Below are positions 1-7,876 of a DNA stretch of 45,456 bases, in pieces. The notes below the pieces were generated by a model. The model had not been told where the DNA came from and did not search any database. It saw nothing but the letters and a program-made list of their open reading frames with translations. Source of the stretch: Micromonospora sp. ALFpr18c (GTDB lineage: Bacteria; Actinomycetota; Actinomycetes; Mycobacteriales; Micromonosporaceae); assembly GCF_008868155.1 (NCBI RefSeq), contig NZ_WBKR01000023.1, positions 1 through 45,456 of the forward strand. The letters are read 5' to 3'. Both the position numbers and the translations under genes were made by a program. Every line of letters begins with the position of its first letter. The stretch's first letter is position 1.

Positions 1-1000
1 TGGGCGGCGGGGTGCCGCCGAAGACGCTGGCCTCCCGGGCGGTCTGCCGGATGCCGTTGGCGCCGTTGAAGAGCCGCTGACCCCAGGTGGTCAGGCTGGC
101 CGGGTTGAAGGAGGTGGCCAGGTCGAGATACTCGACGCCGCCGCCGTTGCCGCTCCACGACCAGCCCAGCCAGCCGATCCCGTTGGCCTGGCTGTAGGCG
201 AGGATGGTGTCCTCGTCCGGGTCGCCGTCGGAGTGGTTGAAACCGAACTCACCGACCACGATGGGCAGCCTCGCGGCACGGAAGCGGCCCAAATAATCGC
301 TGATCTCCGCGGCGGTGTCGAACACCCCGTACATGTGGATGGAGAAGACCGTGTTGCGGGCCGGATCGGCGGCGAAGACCGAGGCGGCGTTGTCGCGCAT
401 CGTGAACGACCAGTCCTGACCCCAGTTGGGCGCATCCACCATGATCGTGTGTGTCAGCCCGGCGGTGCGCAGCCGTTTGATCGCGGCGGAGTTGTCGGTG
501 GTCCACGTACCGTAGTTCTGGTTGCCGTACGGCTCGTTGCCGATGTTGACGATGACGTACTTCTCCTGGCCGGCGAGGACGTCGGCCAGACTGATCCAGT
601 AGTCGACCGCCCGGGCGAGGGTGATCGCGCCGCTCTGCTCGCCGTACCCCGTGGTGTCGTGCACCTCGAGCACGCAGATCAACCGGTTGGCCTTGCACAG
701 CGAGATGACGTTCGCGACGTCGGCGTTGGTGTTGCGGGTCCACCGGTCGCCGCTGGAGAGCACCACCCGTACGGTGTTCGCGCCGAGCGCCTTCACGTCG
801 GCGAACGAGCCGGTCTGCTGCGGATACCAGGTGTGCGCGTGGTTGACCCCGCGCATGATGAATTCGGTGCCGTTGGCGTCGTACAACCTGCCGTCGGCGA
901 CGGTGAAACCAGCCGCGGCGCGCGCCGGCTGGCCGAACGCCAGCACCGCGACGAGCAGCGCGAGCAGCGCCGCGCCAGCGGCGGAAAGACGAGTCTTCAT
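1..1000 (-). CDS. Secreted GH5 beta-mannanase/cellulase, 3'-truncated by window edge
   Basis: Secreted glycoside hydrolase family 5 enzyme, expected to cleave beta-1,4-mannan or glucan outside the cell. The product starts MKTRLSAAG with a signal peptide ending near ARA-AA (residues about 1-30). The catalytic domain follows (about 31-320). The acid/base glutamate lies in the NEP motif (E156, 'NIGNEPYGN') and the nucleophile in 'VVGEFGFN' (E251). The 333 visible residues end in FGGTPPP, which looks like the start of a proline linker, so a carbohydrate-binding module probably follows beyond the window. The sequence around 'RGVNHAHTWY' resembles actinomycete ManA-type mannanases more than endoglucanases, but substrate is an inference. 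Two palindromes lie in the 378-bp upstream gap. It is transcribed leftward, away from the F420 oxidoreductase. Confidence 0.88.
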   Translation of the reverse strand, partial: MKTRLSAAGAALLALLVAVLAFGQPARAAAGFTVADGRLYDANGTEFIMRGVNHAHTWYPQQTGSFADVKALGANTVRVVLSSGDRWTRNTNADVANVISLCKANRLICVLEVHDTTGYGEQSGAITLARAVDYWISLADVLAGQEKYVIVNIGNEPYGNQNYGTWTTDNSAAIKRLRTAGLTHTIMVDAPNWGQDWSFTMRDNAASVFAADPARNTVFSIHMYGVFDTAAEISDYLGRFRAARLPIVVGEFGFNHSDGDPDEDTILAYSQANGIGWLGWSWSGNGGGVEYLDLATSFNPASLTTWGQRLFNGANGIRQTAREASVFGGTPPP

Positions 1001-1242
1001 GGCCTTCCTCAGGGAGGACCCCCGGTGCCCGACAGGGGTGGGACGTGACAGGGGAAGGACGGCTGCAGCCCGGCAGCCGCCACCCGGCTCCCGATGGCGC
1101 AGGCATCAGCGTAGGACGATGGATTGATCGGCGCAACCGGTTCAGTGGCTGCACGGGGGCCGCAGACAGCCGTGACGGCCCACGCGAACGCGGGCCGTCA
1201 CGGGGCGGTCATCCCCACCACAGGATGTGCGCCACAACCGGG

Positions 1243-1258
1243 TCTTAACCGGTTAAGA
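1243..1258. promoter_or_regulatory. 16-bp perfect palindrome upstream of GH5 (LacI-type operator candidate)
   Basis: TCTTAACCGGTTAAGA is a perfect 16-bp palindrome with a central CG step, the form typical of LacI-family sugar-responsive operators. A second AACCGGTT core lies at 1135-1142, 135-142 bp upstream of the GH5 start. The gap 1001-1378 holds no gene that I can support. No LacI gene is in the window, so the regulator is unknown. Confidence 0.5.
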
Positions 1259-1378
1259 GCGACGGTAGGCAGGTCGCCGTCATCCGTCAAGCACCGCCGG
1301 CCGCGAACCGGACGGGAGGGTTGACGGCGGCCAGCCTGGGTATCTCGGGAACGATCCGTCGGTGGAAGGGAAACCAGG

Positions 1379-2341
1379 ATGGTCAGCGTCGGCTACACCC
1401 TGATGTGCGAACAGGCCGGTCCCAAGCAGTTGGTCGACCACGCGGTCCGGGCCGAGGCGGCCGGCTTCGACCAGCTGGTGATGTCCGACCACTACTACCC
1501 CTGGCTGGACTCCCAGGGCCACTCCCCGTACGCCTGGTCGGTGCTCGGCGCGGTCGCGCACGCCACCTCCGGCGCCGAGCTGATGTCGTTCGTGACCTGC
1601 CCGATCCGCCGCTACCACCCGGCCGTGGTCGCGCAGAAGGCCAGCACGGTCGGGGCGCTCTCCGACGGCCGCTTCACCCTCGGCCTCGGCGCGGGTGAGA
1701 ACCTCAACGAGCACGTCGTCGGCGGCTGGCCGCACGTGCAGCAGCGGCACGAGATGTTCGAGGAGGCGTTGCAGATCATCCGGCCGCTGCTCAACGGCGA
1801 GACGTTGACCTTCTCCGGCAACCACTTCGACGTGCCCGACGCCTACGTCTGGGACCGCCCCGAGCGGCCGGTGCCGATGGCCGTCGCGGCTTCCGGTCGG
1901 CAGTCCGCGACGCTGGCCGCCGAGTACGGCAACGGCATCATCTCCACCGAGCCCGACCGACGCATCATCGAGATGTACGACGACGCCGGTGGCGCTGGTC
2001 AACCCCGCTACGGCCAGGTGGCCATCTGCTACGGCCCGGACGAGGCGGAGTGCCGCAAGATCGTGCACGACCAGTTCCGCTGGTTCGGGCTGGGCTGGAA
2101 GGTCAACGCCGACCTGCCCGGCCCGGAGTCCTTTGCCGCCGCCACCCAGTTCGTTCGCGAGGACGACGTCGCCGAGGGCATCCCCTGCGGCCCGGACGTG
2201 GACGCGCACGTCGAGGCGTTCCGCAGGTTCGTCGACGCCGGCTTCACCCACGTGGCGATCGTCCAGGTCGGTGGGGAGACCCAGCCGATGTTCCTGGACT
2301 GGGCGCAGGAGCAACTGCTGCCCCGGCTGCGGCAACTGTGA
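1379..2341 (+). CDS. F420-dependent LLM-class oxidoreductase (TIGR03557-like)
   Basis: Luciferase-like (alpha/beta)8-barrel oxidoreductase of the F420-using branch, 320 residues, a normal length for the family. 'MVSVGYTLMCEQAGPKQLVDHA' at the N-terminus, 'DHYYPWLDSQGHSPYAWSVLGA', 'RYHPAVVAQKASTVGALSDGRFTLGLGAGENLNEHVVG' spread over residues 30-120 are hallmarks of F420-glucose-6-phosphate-dehydrogenase-like proteins. The ATG at 1379 has a purine-rich ribosome site (GGAAGGGAAA) upstream. It presumably transfers hydride between reduced F420 and an organic substrate in the cytoplasm; the substrate cannot be told from sequence. The small membrane peptide gene begins 25 bp downstream and may be cotranscribed. 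Confidence 0.88.
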   Translation: MVSVGYTLMCEQAGPKQLVDHAVRAEAAGFDQLVMSDHYYPWLDSQGHSPYAWSVLGAVAHATSGAELMSFVTCPIRRYHPAVVAQKASTVGALSDGRFTLGLGAGENLNEHVVGGWPHVQQRHEMFEEALQIIRPLLNGETLTFSGNHFDVPDAYVWDRPERPVPMAVAASGRQSATLAAEYGNGIISTEPDRRIIEMYDDAGGAGQPRYGQVAICYGPDEAECRKIVHDQFRWFGLGWKVNADLPGPESFAAATQFVREDDVAEGIPCGPDVDAHVEAFRRFVDAGFTHVAIVQVGGETQPMFLDWAQEQLLPRLRQL

Positions 2342-2366
2342 ACGCACTCACGGACAGGTGAACGTC

Positions 2367-2486
2367 ATGCGCTTCGGCAACACGGAGATCCGCCCGCTCG
2401 GCGGTGGCCTCGGCTGCCTCCTGATGATCCTCTTCTCGATCGTGGCCTCGGTCGTGCTCACCGTCCTGCTCAACCTCGTGCTCTGA
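2367..2486 (+). CDS. 39-residue single-pass membrane peptide
   Basis: Short ORF too small for most gene finders: MRFGNTEIRPLGGGLGCLL followed by an uninterrupted hydrophobic helix (about residues 15-39: LLMILFSIVASVVLTVLLNLVL). An AGGTG ribosome site sits 7 bases before the ATG. It ends 7 bp before the converging endonuclease gene. Gly-rich linker plus one C-terminal membrane helix suggests a small membrane protein of unknown role. High third-position GC in this frame supports coding. No family function can be assigned. Confidence 0.6.
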   Translation: MRFGNTEIRPLGGGLGCLLMILFSIVASVVLTVLLNLVL

Positions 2487-2493
2487 GCCGGGG

Positions 2494-3303
2494 TCAGCGG
2501 GCGGTCAGATCCAGCTCGGTGAGCAACGGATAGTGGTCGGAGGCCGTGTCCGCCGCTCCGCCACGGATCACCCGGCAGTCGCGGACCCGCTGCGCCACCG
2601 CGGGGGTGGCGAGCAGATAGTCCAGCCGCATCCCGGCGAACTCGGCCCCGCCGAACCGGGTGGGCACGGTGAGTCCGTCGGCCTCCGGTGCTCCGCTGTT
2701 GGACGACGGCCAGAGGTCGACCAGGCCGGCGGCGAGCAACCGGGCGATCGCGCGGGTGTCCACGCCGCCACCGGCCCGGCGCAGGTGCCGCCGCCGGTAG
2801 AGGGTGGGCAGCCCGGCCAGCCGCTCGGTGTGGTCGACGGTCGGGTCGAGCGAGTTGAGGTCACCGGCGACCAGCGTCAGCGCCCCGGGCGCGCGTCGCA
2901 CCGCGGCGGCCAGCCAGTCGACCTCCATCCGCCGCCGACCCCCGGAGTACGGGTAGAGGTGGGTGCCGAGCACGGTGAGCGGGCCGTCCGAGGTGTCCAC
3001 CACGACCCGGGCGGCGGCGTGGTGGAACGGCCGGCGCAGCGACCCCGCCTCGATGACCTGGTACGGCGGTCGGACCAGCACCGCCACCGGCTGCCCGAAG
3101 CAGGACCGGGCCAGGTGGGGGCTCATCCCCACCCGGCCCGCCACCTCGGCCATCAGCCCGCCGCGGTCGAAGCCGCGCAGCTCCTGCAGGGCCAGCACGT
3201 CCGGCGCCTGCTCGGCGACGACCTCGACCACCTGATCCAGCCGCTCCGAGCCGCCACGGTCGCGGCCGCCGGTACGGATGTTCCAGGTCATCACCCGCAG
3301 CAC
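2494..3303 (-). CDS. Endonuclease/exonuclease/phosphatase (EEP) family protein
   Basis: Cytoplasmic EEP-fold metal-dependent phosphoesterase, 269 residues. Motifs in order: 'MTWNIRTGG' (Asn metal-site strand), 'LQELRG' (catalytic Glu), 'GTHLYPYSGGRR' , 'VAGDLNSLDPT' (Asp/Asn pair), 'RLDYLLA' and the terminal 'SDHYPLLTEL' (catalytic Asp-His). All the catalytic residues of the fold are present. No signal peptide is visible. Family members act on DNA, phosphoinositides or nucleotides, and the substrate here is undetermined. It lies 10 bp downstream of the PAP2 gene on the same strand and is probably the last gene of that leftward group. Confidence 0.85.
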   Translation of the reverse strand: MLRVMTWNIRTGGRDRGGSERLDQVVEVVAEQAPDVLALQELRGFDRGGLMAEVAGRVGMSPHLARSCFGQPVAVLVRPPYQVIEAGSLRRPFHHAAARVVVDTSDGPLTVLGTHLYPYSGGRRRMEVDWLAAAVRRAPGALTLVAGDLNSLDPTVDHTERLAGLPTLYRRRHLRRAGGGVDTRAIARLLAAGLVDLWPSSNSGAPEADGLTVPTRFGGAEFAGMRLDYLLATPAVAQRVRDCRVIRGGAADTASDHYPLLTELDLTAR

Positions 3304-3313
3304 GGTGCGTCGC

Positions 3314-4804
3314 TCAGTCGGCCCGGCCGGCCCGCGCCAGCTCGTCGTCGAGGGTGTCCACGTCCTCCGACTCGATGGCCGGCTGGTTGCCCTCCTTGAG
3401 GTCGGCGTTCGGACGGATGATCAGGTAGAGCAGACCGATCCACAGCGCGGAGAGCAGGATCGCGCCCATGAAGTCCGTCGGGTGGTGCATCCCCCGGTAC
3501 ATGCGGGACGTGGCGACACCGACCGGCATGATCACGGCCAGCGCCACGAAGATCCAACGCCACCACCGGTCGGTACGCGGGAACACGATGAGGGTGATCG
3601 CCAGCCAGACGCAGATCGTCGCCGCGATGTGCCCGGACGGGAACGACGAGGTGGGCATCTGCCCGTCCAGGTTCTCCACCGGCGGGCGCGGCCGGTCGAC
3701 CGCCCGCGCCGAGACGAGGAAGAGGGTCAGCTCACCGACCATCGCCAGCGCCACGAACAGCACCGGCCGCCAGCGCCGCCACACCGCCAGCACCAGCGGG
3801 CAGAACACCAGCGAGATGATCAGGATGGCGTGGGTGTCGCCGAACTTGCTCCACCACCAGCTCACCTCGGTCAGCACCTCGGTGTGCCGCTCGGCGAACC
3901 AGCGCGGCACCTCCGTGTCGAGGGTGGCGAAGAAGGTGCCCTTGGCGTGGTAGCTGACGTACATGCCGAAGCCGTACAGCGCACCGAACACGAGAACCCA
4001 GCCGACCAGCAGCTCGGCCACCGCCGAGCGGGGGTGGGCCAGCACGTGTTCCTCGGCCGGGGCGGGGGCGATGTCGTACCCTGCCTCCGGCTCCAGGCCC
4101 TCGCTCAGCGGCGGCACCGGCCGACCCCGCTCGCGCCGCCACAGCCGGAAGGCGTACGCGGTGACGCCCAGCCAGGCCGCGCCGAGCAGCCAACCGGCGA
4201 GCACGTCGGAGATGAAGTGCACGCCCAGCGCGATCCGGGTCAGGCCGATCAGCGCCACCAGCACGCCGACGCCGACGATCGCCGGCTTTCGCCAGCGTGG
4301 TGCCATCGCCGGGAGGAACACCAGCAGCAGCGCCCCGTACGCGACGAACGAGCCGAGCGCGTGCCCGCTGGGGAAGCTGTTGCCGGGCGCGCTGGCGATC
4401 GGCACGTCCACGACCGGGCGGAGCCGGCCGACCAGCGTCTTGAGCGACGGGTCGAGGATCAGCCCACCGACCCCGGTGATGATCAGGTAGACGGCCAGTC
4501 GGGGCTGCCGCCGGATCAGCAGCCCGACGACGGCGATGGTGACCAGCCAGATGAGGATCGGCCGGCCGCCCAGATCGGTCACCGCCTGGAGCACGGTGAC
4601 GAGTGCGTGGTGCGGGGCGACGAGCCCGTTGAACCATTCGGCGACCGCGTGGTCGGCGTCCTGCAGCGGGCTCCACCGCACCCGGACGAGCAGCAACAGC
4701 AGCCCGAAGGCCACCCCGGCGCCGGTGACGGCCACCAGACCAGCGATGCTCCGTTCGGCGAAATGACCGATCGGACGCCGCGCCACCTCTTTGACCGCGG
4801 TCAC
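3314..4804 (-). CDS. Double-domain PAP2 membrane phosphatase
   Basis: Integral membrane protein of 496 residues with two consecutive PAP2 (phosphatidic-acid phosphatase type 2) domains, likely dephosphorylating a lipid phosphate or pyrophosphate at the outer membrane face. The first domain has K122-x6-RP, PSGH (145-148) and TR189-190...H196xxxD200, with Thr in place of the usual Ser of motif 3. The second has PSGH (389-392) and SRMYRGMHHPTD but no Lys in the K-x6-RP position (A366 or V364 depending on register), so it may be weak or structural. The GTG start at 4804 is preceded by AAGGGAGGTG; an open frame continues upstream to 5413 but only as a shadow of the next gene. Confidence 0.85.
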   Translation of the reverse strand: MTAVKEVARRPIGHFAERSIAGLVAVTGAGVAFGLLLLLVRVRWSPLQDADHAVAEWFNGLVAPHHALVTVLQAVTDLGGRPILIWLVTIAVVGLLIRRQPRLAVYLIITGVGGLILDPSLKTLVGRLRPVVDVPIASAPGNSFPSGHALGSFVAYGALLLVFLPAMAPRWRKPAIVGVGVLVALIGLTRIALGVHFISDVLAGWLLGAAWLGVTAYAFRLWRRERGRPVPPLSEGLEPEAGYDIAPAPAEEHVLAHPRSAVAELLVGWVLVFGALYGFGMYVSYHAKGTFFATLDTEVPRWFAERHTEVLTEVSWWWSKFGDTHAILIISLVFCPLVLAVWRRWRPVLFVALAMVGELTLFLVSARAVDRPRPPVENLDGQMPTSSFPSGHIAATICVWLAITLIVFPRTDRWWRWIFVALAVIMPVGVATSRMYRGMHHPTDFMGAILLSALWIGLLYLIIRPNADLKEGNQPAIESEDVDTLDDELARAGRAD

Positions 4805-4875
4805 CCCGCACCTCCCTTGTCGGCTCTGGCGAGGCGCAGTACCCGATCCGCGTCGCGCGTACACGCGACACGCCG

Positions 4876-5877
4876 CTACAGCGCGGTCATGTCCCCGGTG
4901 TCGAGCAGTTCGACGCGGTCGGCGTCGGGCTCCCACAGGTCCGGTTGGGCGGGCTCCTGCACGCCGATGCGCAGCGCCTCCAGCTGGGCGGCGAAGGCCA
5001 GCCCACCGAAGAGGGCCATGCCGGTCAGGTTGGCCCAGAGCAGCAGCGCCATCATGCCGGTCAGCGCGCCGTAGGTCTGCCCGAAGCCGTCGCTGAACCG
5101 CACGTACGCGGCGAGCAGGAGGCTGGCCAGCCACCACAGGACGGTGGCGATGCCCGCGCCGAACAGCAGCCAGGACAGGCCGGGTTGCCGGCGGCGGGGC
5201 GCGTGCCGGAACAGCACGGCCACGGCGAGCACGGTCAGCCCGAGGCTCAGCGGGAGGCGGATCACGTCCCAGACGCCGTGGGCGACGTCGCCCCACTCGT
5301 AGTGCTTGCGCACCGAGTCGCCCATCGCGCCGCCGCCGACGAGGATGAGGAAGCCGGCGAGCGCGGGCAGGCCGGCGGTGACGGCCAGCACGGCGGCACG
5401 CAGGTACTTCCACAAGGCGGGGCGGTCGCGTTCGACGCCGTAGATGCGGTTGGCGCCCCGCTCGATCTGGGCCATCGTGGTGGTCAGCGCGACCAGGCCG
5501 GTGAGCAGACCGAGGGTGAGTGCCAGCTCCCCCGCGTCCTCGACGCGTTCGCCCTCGCCGAGCAGCTCGGCGACGACCTGCGCGCTCTGGCCGGGGGTGA
5601 GCGCCAGCACGGTGTCGGCGACCACCTGGCCGCCCTCCTCGACACCCAGCTCGCTGATCAGGCCGGTGAGGGCGATCAGGAACGGCACCACGGCGAGGCA
5701 GAGTTGCAGCGCGAACGCCCGGGCGTGGCTGAAGCCGTCGCCGTAGCGGAACCGGATGAAGGCGTCGCGCAGCAGGTGCCAGCCGCCCTGCCGGCGCAGT
5801 GTGTGCCAGGCGTCGTCGGCGGACAGCTCGGCGTCGGCCATCAGCCGGGTCTCCGGCACGATGCGGGTGCTACTCAC
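4876..5877 (-). CDS. YihY/BrkB-family membrane protein
   Basis: Polytopic inner-membrane protein, 333 residues, of the YihY/BrkB (formerly ribonuclease BN) family. 'FIRFRYGDGFSHARAFALQLCLAVVPFLIALTGL' near residues 40-75 matches the family's first helix, followed by about five further hydrophobic segments and 'QTYGALTGMMALLLWANLTGMALFGG'. It has been proposed as a transporter or flippase but the role is not settled. The GTG at 5877 overlaps the last 8 bases of the lipid-kinase gene, indicating translational coupling. An internal ATG (MADAELSADD) about 12 residues in is an alternative start. Confidence 0.87.
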   Translation of the reverse strand: MSSTRIVPETRLMADAELSADDAWHTLRRQGGWHLLRDAFIRFRYGDGFSHARAFALQLCLAVVPFLIALTGLISELGVEEGGQVVADTVLALTPGQSAQVVAELLGEGERVEDAGELALTLGLLTGLVALTTTMAQIERGANRIYGVERDRPALWKYLRAAVLAVTAGLPALAGFLILVGGGAMGDSVRKHYEWGDVAHGVWDVIRLPLSLGLTVLAVAVLFRHAPRRRQPGLSWLLFGAGIATVLWWLASLLLAAYVRFSDGFGQTYGALTGMMALLLWANLTGMALFGGLAFAAQLEALRIGVQEPAQPDLWEPDADRVELLDTGDMTAL

Positions 5878-6874
5878 GGCGCGCTTCCTCGATCAGCTGC
5901 TCGCCCCGCTCCCCGGCGCCCTGCGCGTCGACGGCCAGGTCGGGGGCGCCCTCGGGCTGGGGGACGCACAGCCACAGCGCCTGCGGTCGGATGTCCGCCC
6001 GCAGCTGCCGGCCCGGGGAGATGAGGTCACCGTCGAGCTCCCGCGGCTGATCCCGGTTGCTGGTGACGACCACCTTTCGGCCGCGGAACACCTCCATCTT
6101 CGGCACCTGGCCGCTGCGGCGGACCAACGCCCAGCCGAGCGCGAGCCAGTGCCGCAGGTTGCGCGGGGTGAGCACCGCGACGTCGAGCCAGCCGTCGTCC
6201 GGCTCGGCCTCGGTCAGCAGGGTCACGCCGCCCTGGAGGCGGCCCACGTTGGCGATCAGGACGGAGCGGGCGCGGCGGCGCACCGGTGGCCGGTCGTCGA
6301 TGCGGATCTGCACCCGCATCGGCCGGTCGCGTAGGTGCCGGGCGGCGCCCACCACGTACGCGGGCCAGCCGATACGGGCCTTGGTGGTCTCGTTGGTGGC
6401 CTCGAGCATCTGGGCGTCGAAGCCCATGCCGGCCATGACGGTGAAGTAATTGTGCTCGACGGCGCCGACGTCGAGCAGCCGCCGCCCTCGCTCGATGGCG
6501 ACCTGCAGGCCGGCGGCCAGGTCGGTGGAGAGCCCCAGGTTGGCGGCGAGCAGGTTGCCGGTACCCTGTGGCAGCACGGCGAGGGCCACGTCGGTGCCGA
6601 CCAGCCCGCTGACGCAGGACATCACGGTGCCGTCCCCGCCGCAGGCGAAGACCAGGTCGACGCCGTCCTTGACGGCCTGCTCGGTCTGGCCGCGGCCCGG
6701 GTCCTCGGCGGTCGTCTCGTACCACTGCGGCGCCGGCCAGCCGGCCGCCGTCAGGGCGCCGTCGACGGTGCGTCGCAGCTCGTCGAGATCGTCGACCTTC
6801 ACCGGGTTGACCACCACGGCGGAGCGCAGCCCACCGTCGCCGCCGGCGGGCCGTCTGTCCTGTCCAGCATCCAC
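5870..6874 (-). CDS. Diacylglycerol/lipid kinase family protein (DAGK_cat)
   Basis: Cytoplasmic lipid kinase of the YegS/DgkB type, about 334 residues. The catalytic domain shows 'AVVVNPVK' at the N-terminus, the ATP-binding 'FACGGDGTVM' (GGDGT) and 'AVLPQGTGNLLAANLG'. The C-terminal beta-sandwich includes 'DDGWLDVAVLTPRNLRHWL' and 'RELDGDLI'. It should phosphorylate diacylglycerol or a related lipid, and its partners here are a PAP2 phosphatase and a BrkB-like membrane protein, so the set looks like an envelope-lipid operon. The start is uncertain: GTG at 6874 is chosen because the homologous region begins about 17 residues later; the frame stays open to 6940. Its stop overlaps the next gene. 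Confidence 0.85.
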   Translation of the reverse strand: MDAGQDRRPAGGDGGLRSAVVVNPVKVDDLDELRRTVDGALTAAGWPAPQWYETTAEDPGRGQTEQAVKDGVDLVFACGGDGTVMSCVSGLVGTDVALAVLPQGTGNLLAANLGLSTDLAAGLQVAIERGRRLLDVGAVEHNYFTVMAGMGFDAQMLEATNETTKARIGWPAYVVGAARHLRDRPMRVQIRIDDRPPVRRRARSVLIANVGRLQGGVTLLTEAEPDDGWLDVAVLTPRNLRHWLALGWALVRRSGQVPKMEVFRGRKVVVTSNRDQPRELDGDLISPGRQLRADIRPQALWLCVPQPEGAPDLAVDAQGAGERGEQLIEEARRE

Positions 6875-6967
6875 GGCGCCAGTGTGCAGCACCCGGCCGG
6901 CTTCAGCGACCCGATGACCGGCCGGCGTCGGAAGTGCCACAGACAGGTTTCAACGCGTGGGCGCCCG

Positions 6968-7546
6968 TCACGCGGCGGTCCGCAGCGCGGTCTCCACCCG
7001 TCGGCGCAGATCGTCGAGGTCGACACCGGACTCGGTGAGCACCTGCGCGCCCAGCCCGTTGCCCTCGCGGAGCACGCCCAGCAGGATGTGCTCGGTGCCG
7101 ATGTGCTTGTGACGCAGGCGCAACGCCTCCCGCAGGGACAGCTCCAGGGCCTTCTTGGACCGGGGTGAGAAGGGGCCGCCGAGGTACCGCTTGCGACCCC
7201 AGCGGCGGCGCGGCGCCGGCACGGCCTCGCGGAGCGCGTCCGGGCCGAAGGACTGTTCGATGCGGGCCACGATCGCGGCCAGGTCGATGCCGATCTCCCG
7301 CAGGGCGGCCGCGTCCGCGTCGCCGAGGCCGGCGCCACCGCTGGCGGTGTGCCGGCGGACCCGCTCGCGCAGGTCGTCGGCGCGCACCCCGGCGTCGCTC
7401 AGCACGCGGCTGGCCAGGCCGGCCTCGTCGTCGAGCAGGGCGAGCAGCAGGTGCTCGGTGCCGACGGGGCGTTGCCCCTCGACCCGCGCCTCCTCCAGTG
7501 CCCGCCGCACCACGCCACGCGCCCGGTCGGTGAATCGTTCGAACAT
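6968..7546 (-). CDS. Clp N-terminal-domain protein (orphan, no ATPase)
   Basis: 192-residue protein made of two Clp-N (double ClpN repeat) segments: 'MFERFTDRARGVVRRALEEARVEG...VGTEHLLLALL' at the N-terminus and 'FSPRSKKALELSLREALRLRHKHIGTEHILLGVLREG' near residues 120-160. These match the substrate/adaptor-binding domain of ClpC, but there is no AAA+ module, so it probably works as an adaptor or titrating factor for the ClpCP protease. The ATG at 7546 overlaps the preceding stop as TGATG, and GGGAGG lies 4 bases upstream. A GTG 3 bases earlier is too close to that site. Confidence 0.87.
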   Translation of the reverse strand: MFERFTDRARGVVRRALEEARVEGQRPVGTEHLLLALLDDEAGLASRVLSDAGVRADDLRERVRRHTASGGAGLGDADAAALREIGIDLAAIVARIEQSFGPDALREAVPAPRRRWGRKRYLGGPFSPRSKKALELSLREALRLRHKHIGTEHILLGVLREGNGLGAQVLTESGVDLDDLRRRVETALRTAA

Positions 7547-7782
7547 CACGCCTCCCAGGATGAGTTGACCGCCGGTCGCCCGGCGTGCTTCTTGTGCACT
7601 GCCTGCCGACTGACTTCGAGCACGTCGGCGATCTCCTGCCAGGACCAGCCCTGTCGGCGGGCGTTGTCCACCTGGACGACCTCGAGCCGCTCGAGCAGCC
7701 GGCGCAGCGCGCGGACGGCGCGCAGCCCGACCCGGGGGTCGGTGCTGCCGGCTGCCGCCGCGAGTTCCGTTGCCTGACTCAT
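7546..7782 (-). CDS. Small helix-turn-helix regulator coupled to the Clp-N gene
   Basis: 78-residue protein, MSQATELAAAAG..., with a C-terminal HTH: 'RRQGWSWQEIADVLEVSRQAVHKKHAGR' (about residues 40-68), a recognition helix pattern seen in sigma-70 region 4-like and MerR/Xre-like regulators. Its stop overlaps the Clp-N start (TGATG), so the two are translated together and probably work together, a pairing common in actinobacteria. Its ATG is only 4 bp from the first of two GTCAAC-N4-GTTGAC palindromes, which suggests autoregulation. The start is set by this ATG; the open frame extends further upstream only through the operators. Confidence 0.82.
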   Translation of the reverse strand: MSQATELAAAAGSTDPRVGLRAVRALRRLLERLEVVQVDNARRQGWSWQEIADVLEVSRQAVHKKHAGRPAVNSSWEA

Positions 7783-7785
7783 GCC

Positions 7786-7801
7786 GTCAACATACGTTGA
7801 C
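7786..7801. promoter_or_regulatory. Palindromic operator GTCAAC-N4-GTTGAC, copy 1
   Basis: GTCAACATACGTTGAC: perfect 6-bp arms with a 4-bp spacer, immediately upstream of the HTH gene start. A second copy with the same arms follows 27 bp downstream. The pair lies between the divergent HTH-ClpN and TetR-SDR operons. Most likely the target of the small HTH protein; assignment is inferred from position and autoregulation logic. Confidence 0.6.
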
Positions 7802-7812
7802 AGCGGCGCTCT

Positions 7813-7828
7813 GTCAACCTTTGTTGAC
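7813..7828. promoter_or_regulatory. Palindromic operator GTCAAC-N4-GTTGAC, copy 2
   Basis: GTCAACCTTTGTTGAC: same arms and spacer length as the copy at 7786, with a different spacer sequence. Start-to-start distance of 27 bp is about two and a half helical turns, so the two dimers would sit on nearly opposite faces of the DNA. It also lies close to the -35 of the TetR promoter and could affect both directions. Confidence 0.6.
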
Positions 7829-7841
7829 GACAGCCCGGGGC

Positions 7842-7875
7842 TTGACAACCTGACAAACAATGCAATTATTGTCAG
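7842..7875 (+). promoter_or_regulatory. TetR promoter with overlapping operator palindrome
   Basis: TTGACA (7842-7847), 17-bp spacer and ATTATT (7865-7870) form a sigma-70-like promoter whose -10 is only 7 bp from the TetR ATG, implying a leaderless or nearly leaderless transcript. The same stretch carries an inverted repeat, CTGACAA (7850-7856) and TTGTCAG (7869-7875), and a nested ACAAT/ATTGT pair. This is the expected place for TetR autorepression. The AT-rich core stands out against the GC-rich surroundings. Confidence 0.6.
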
Positions 7876-7876
7876 C

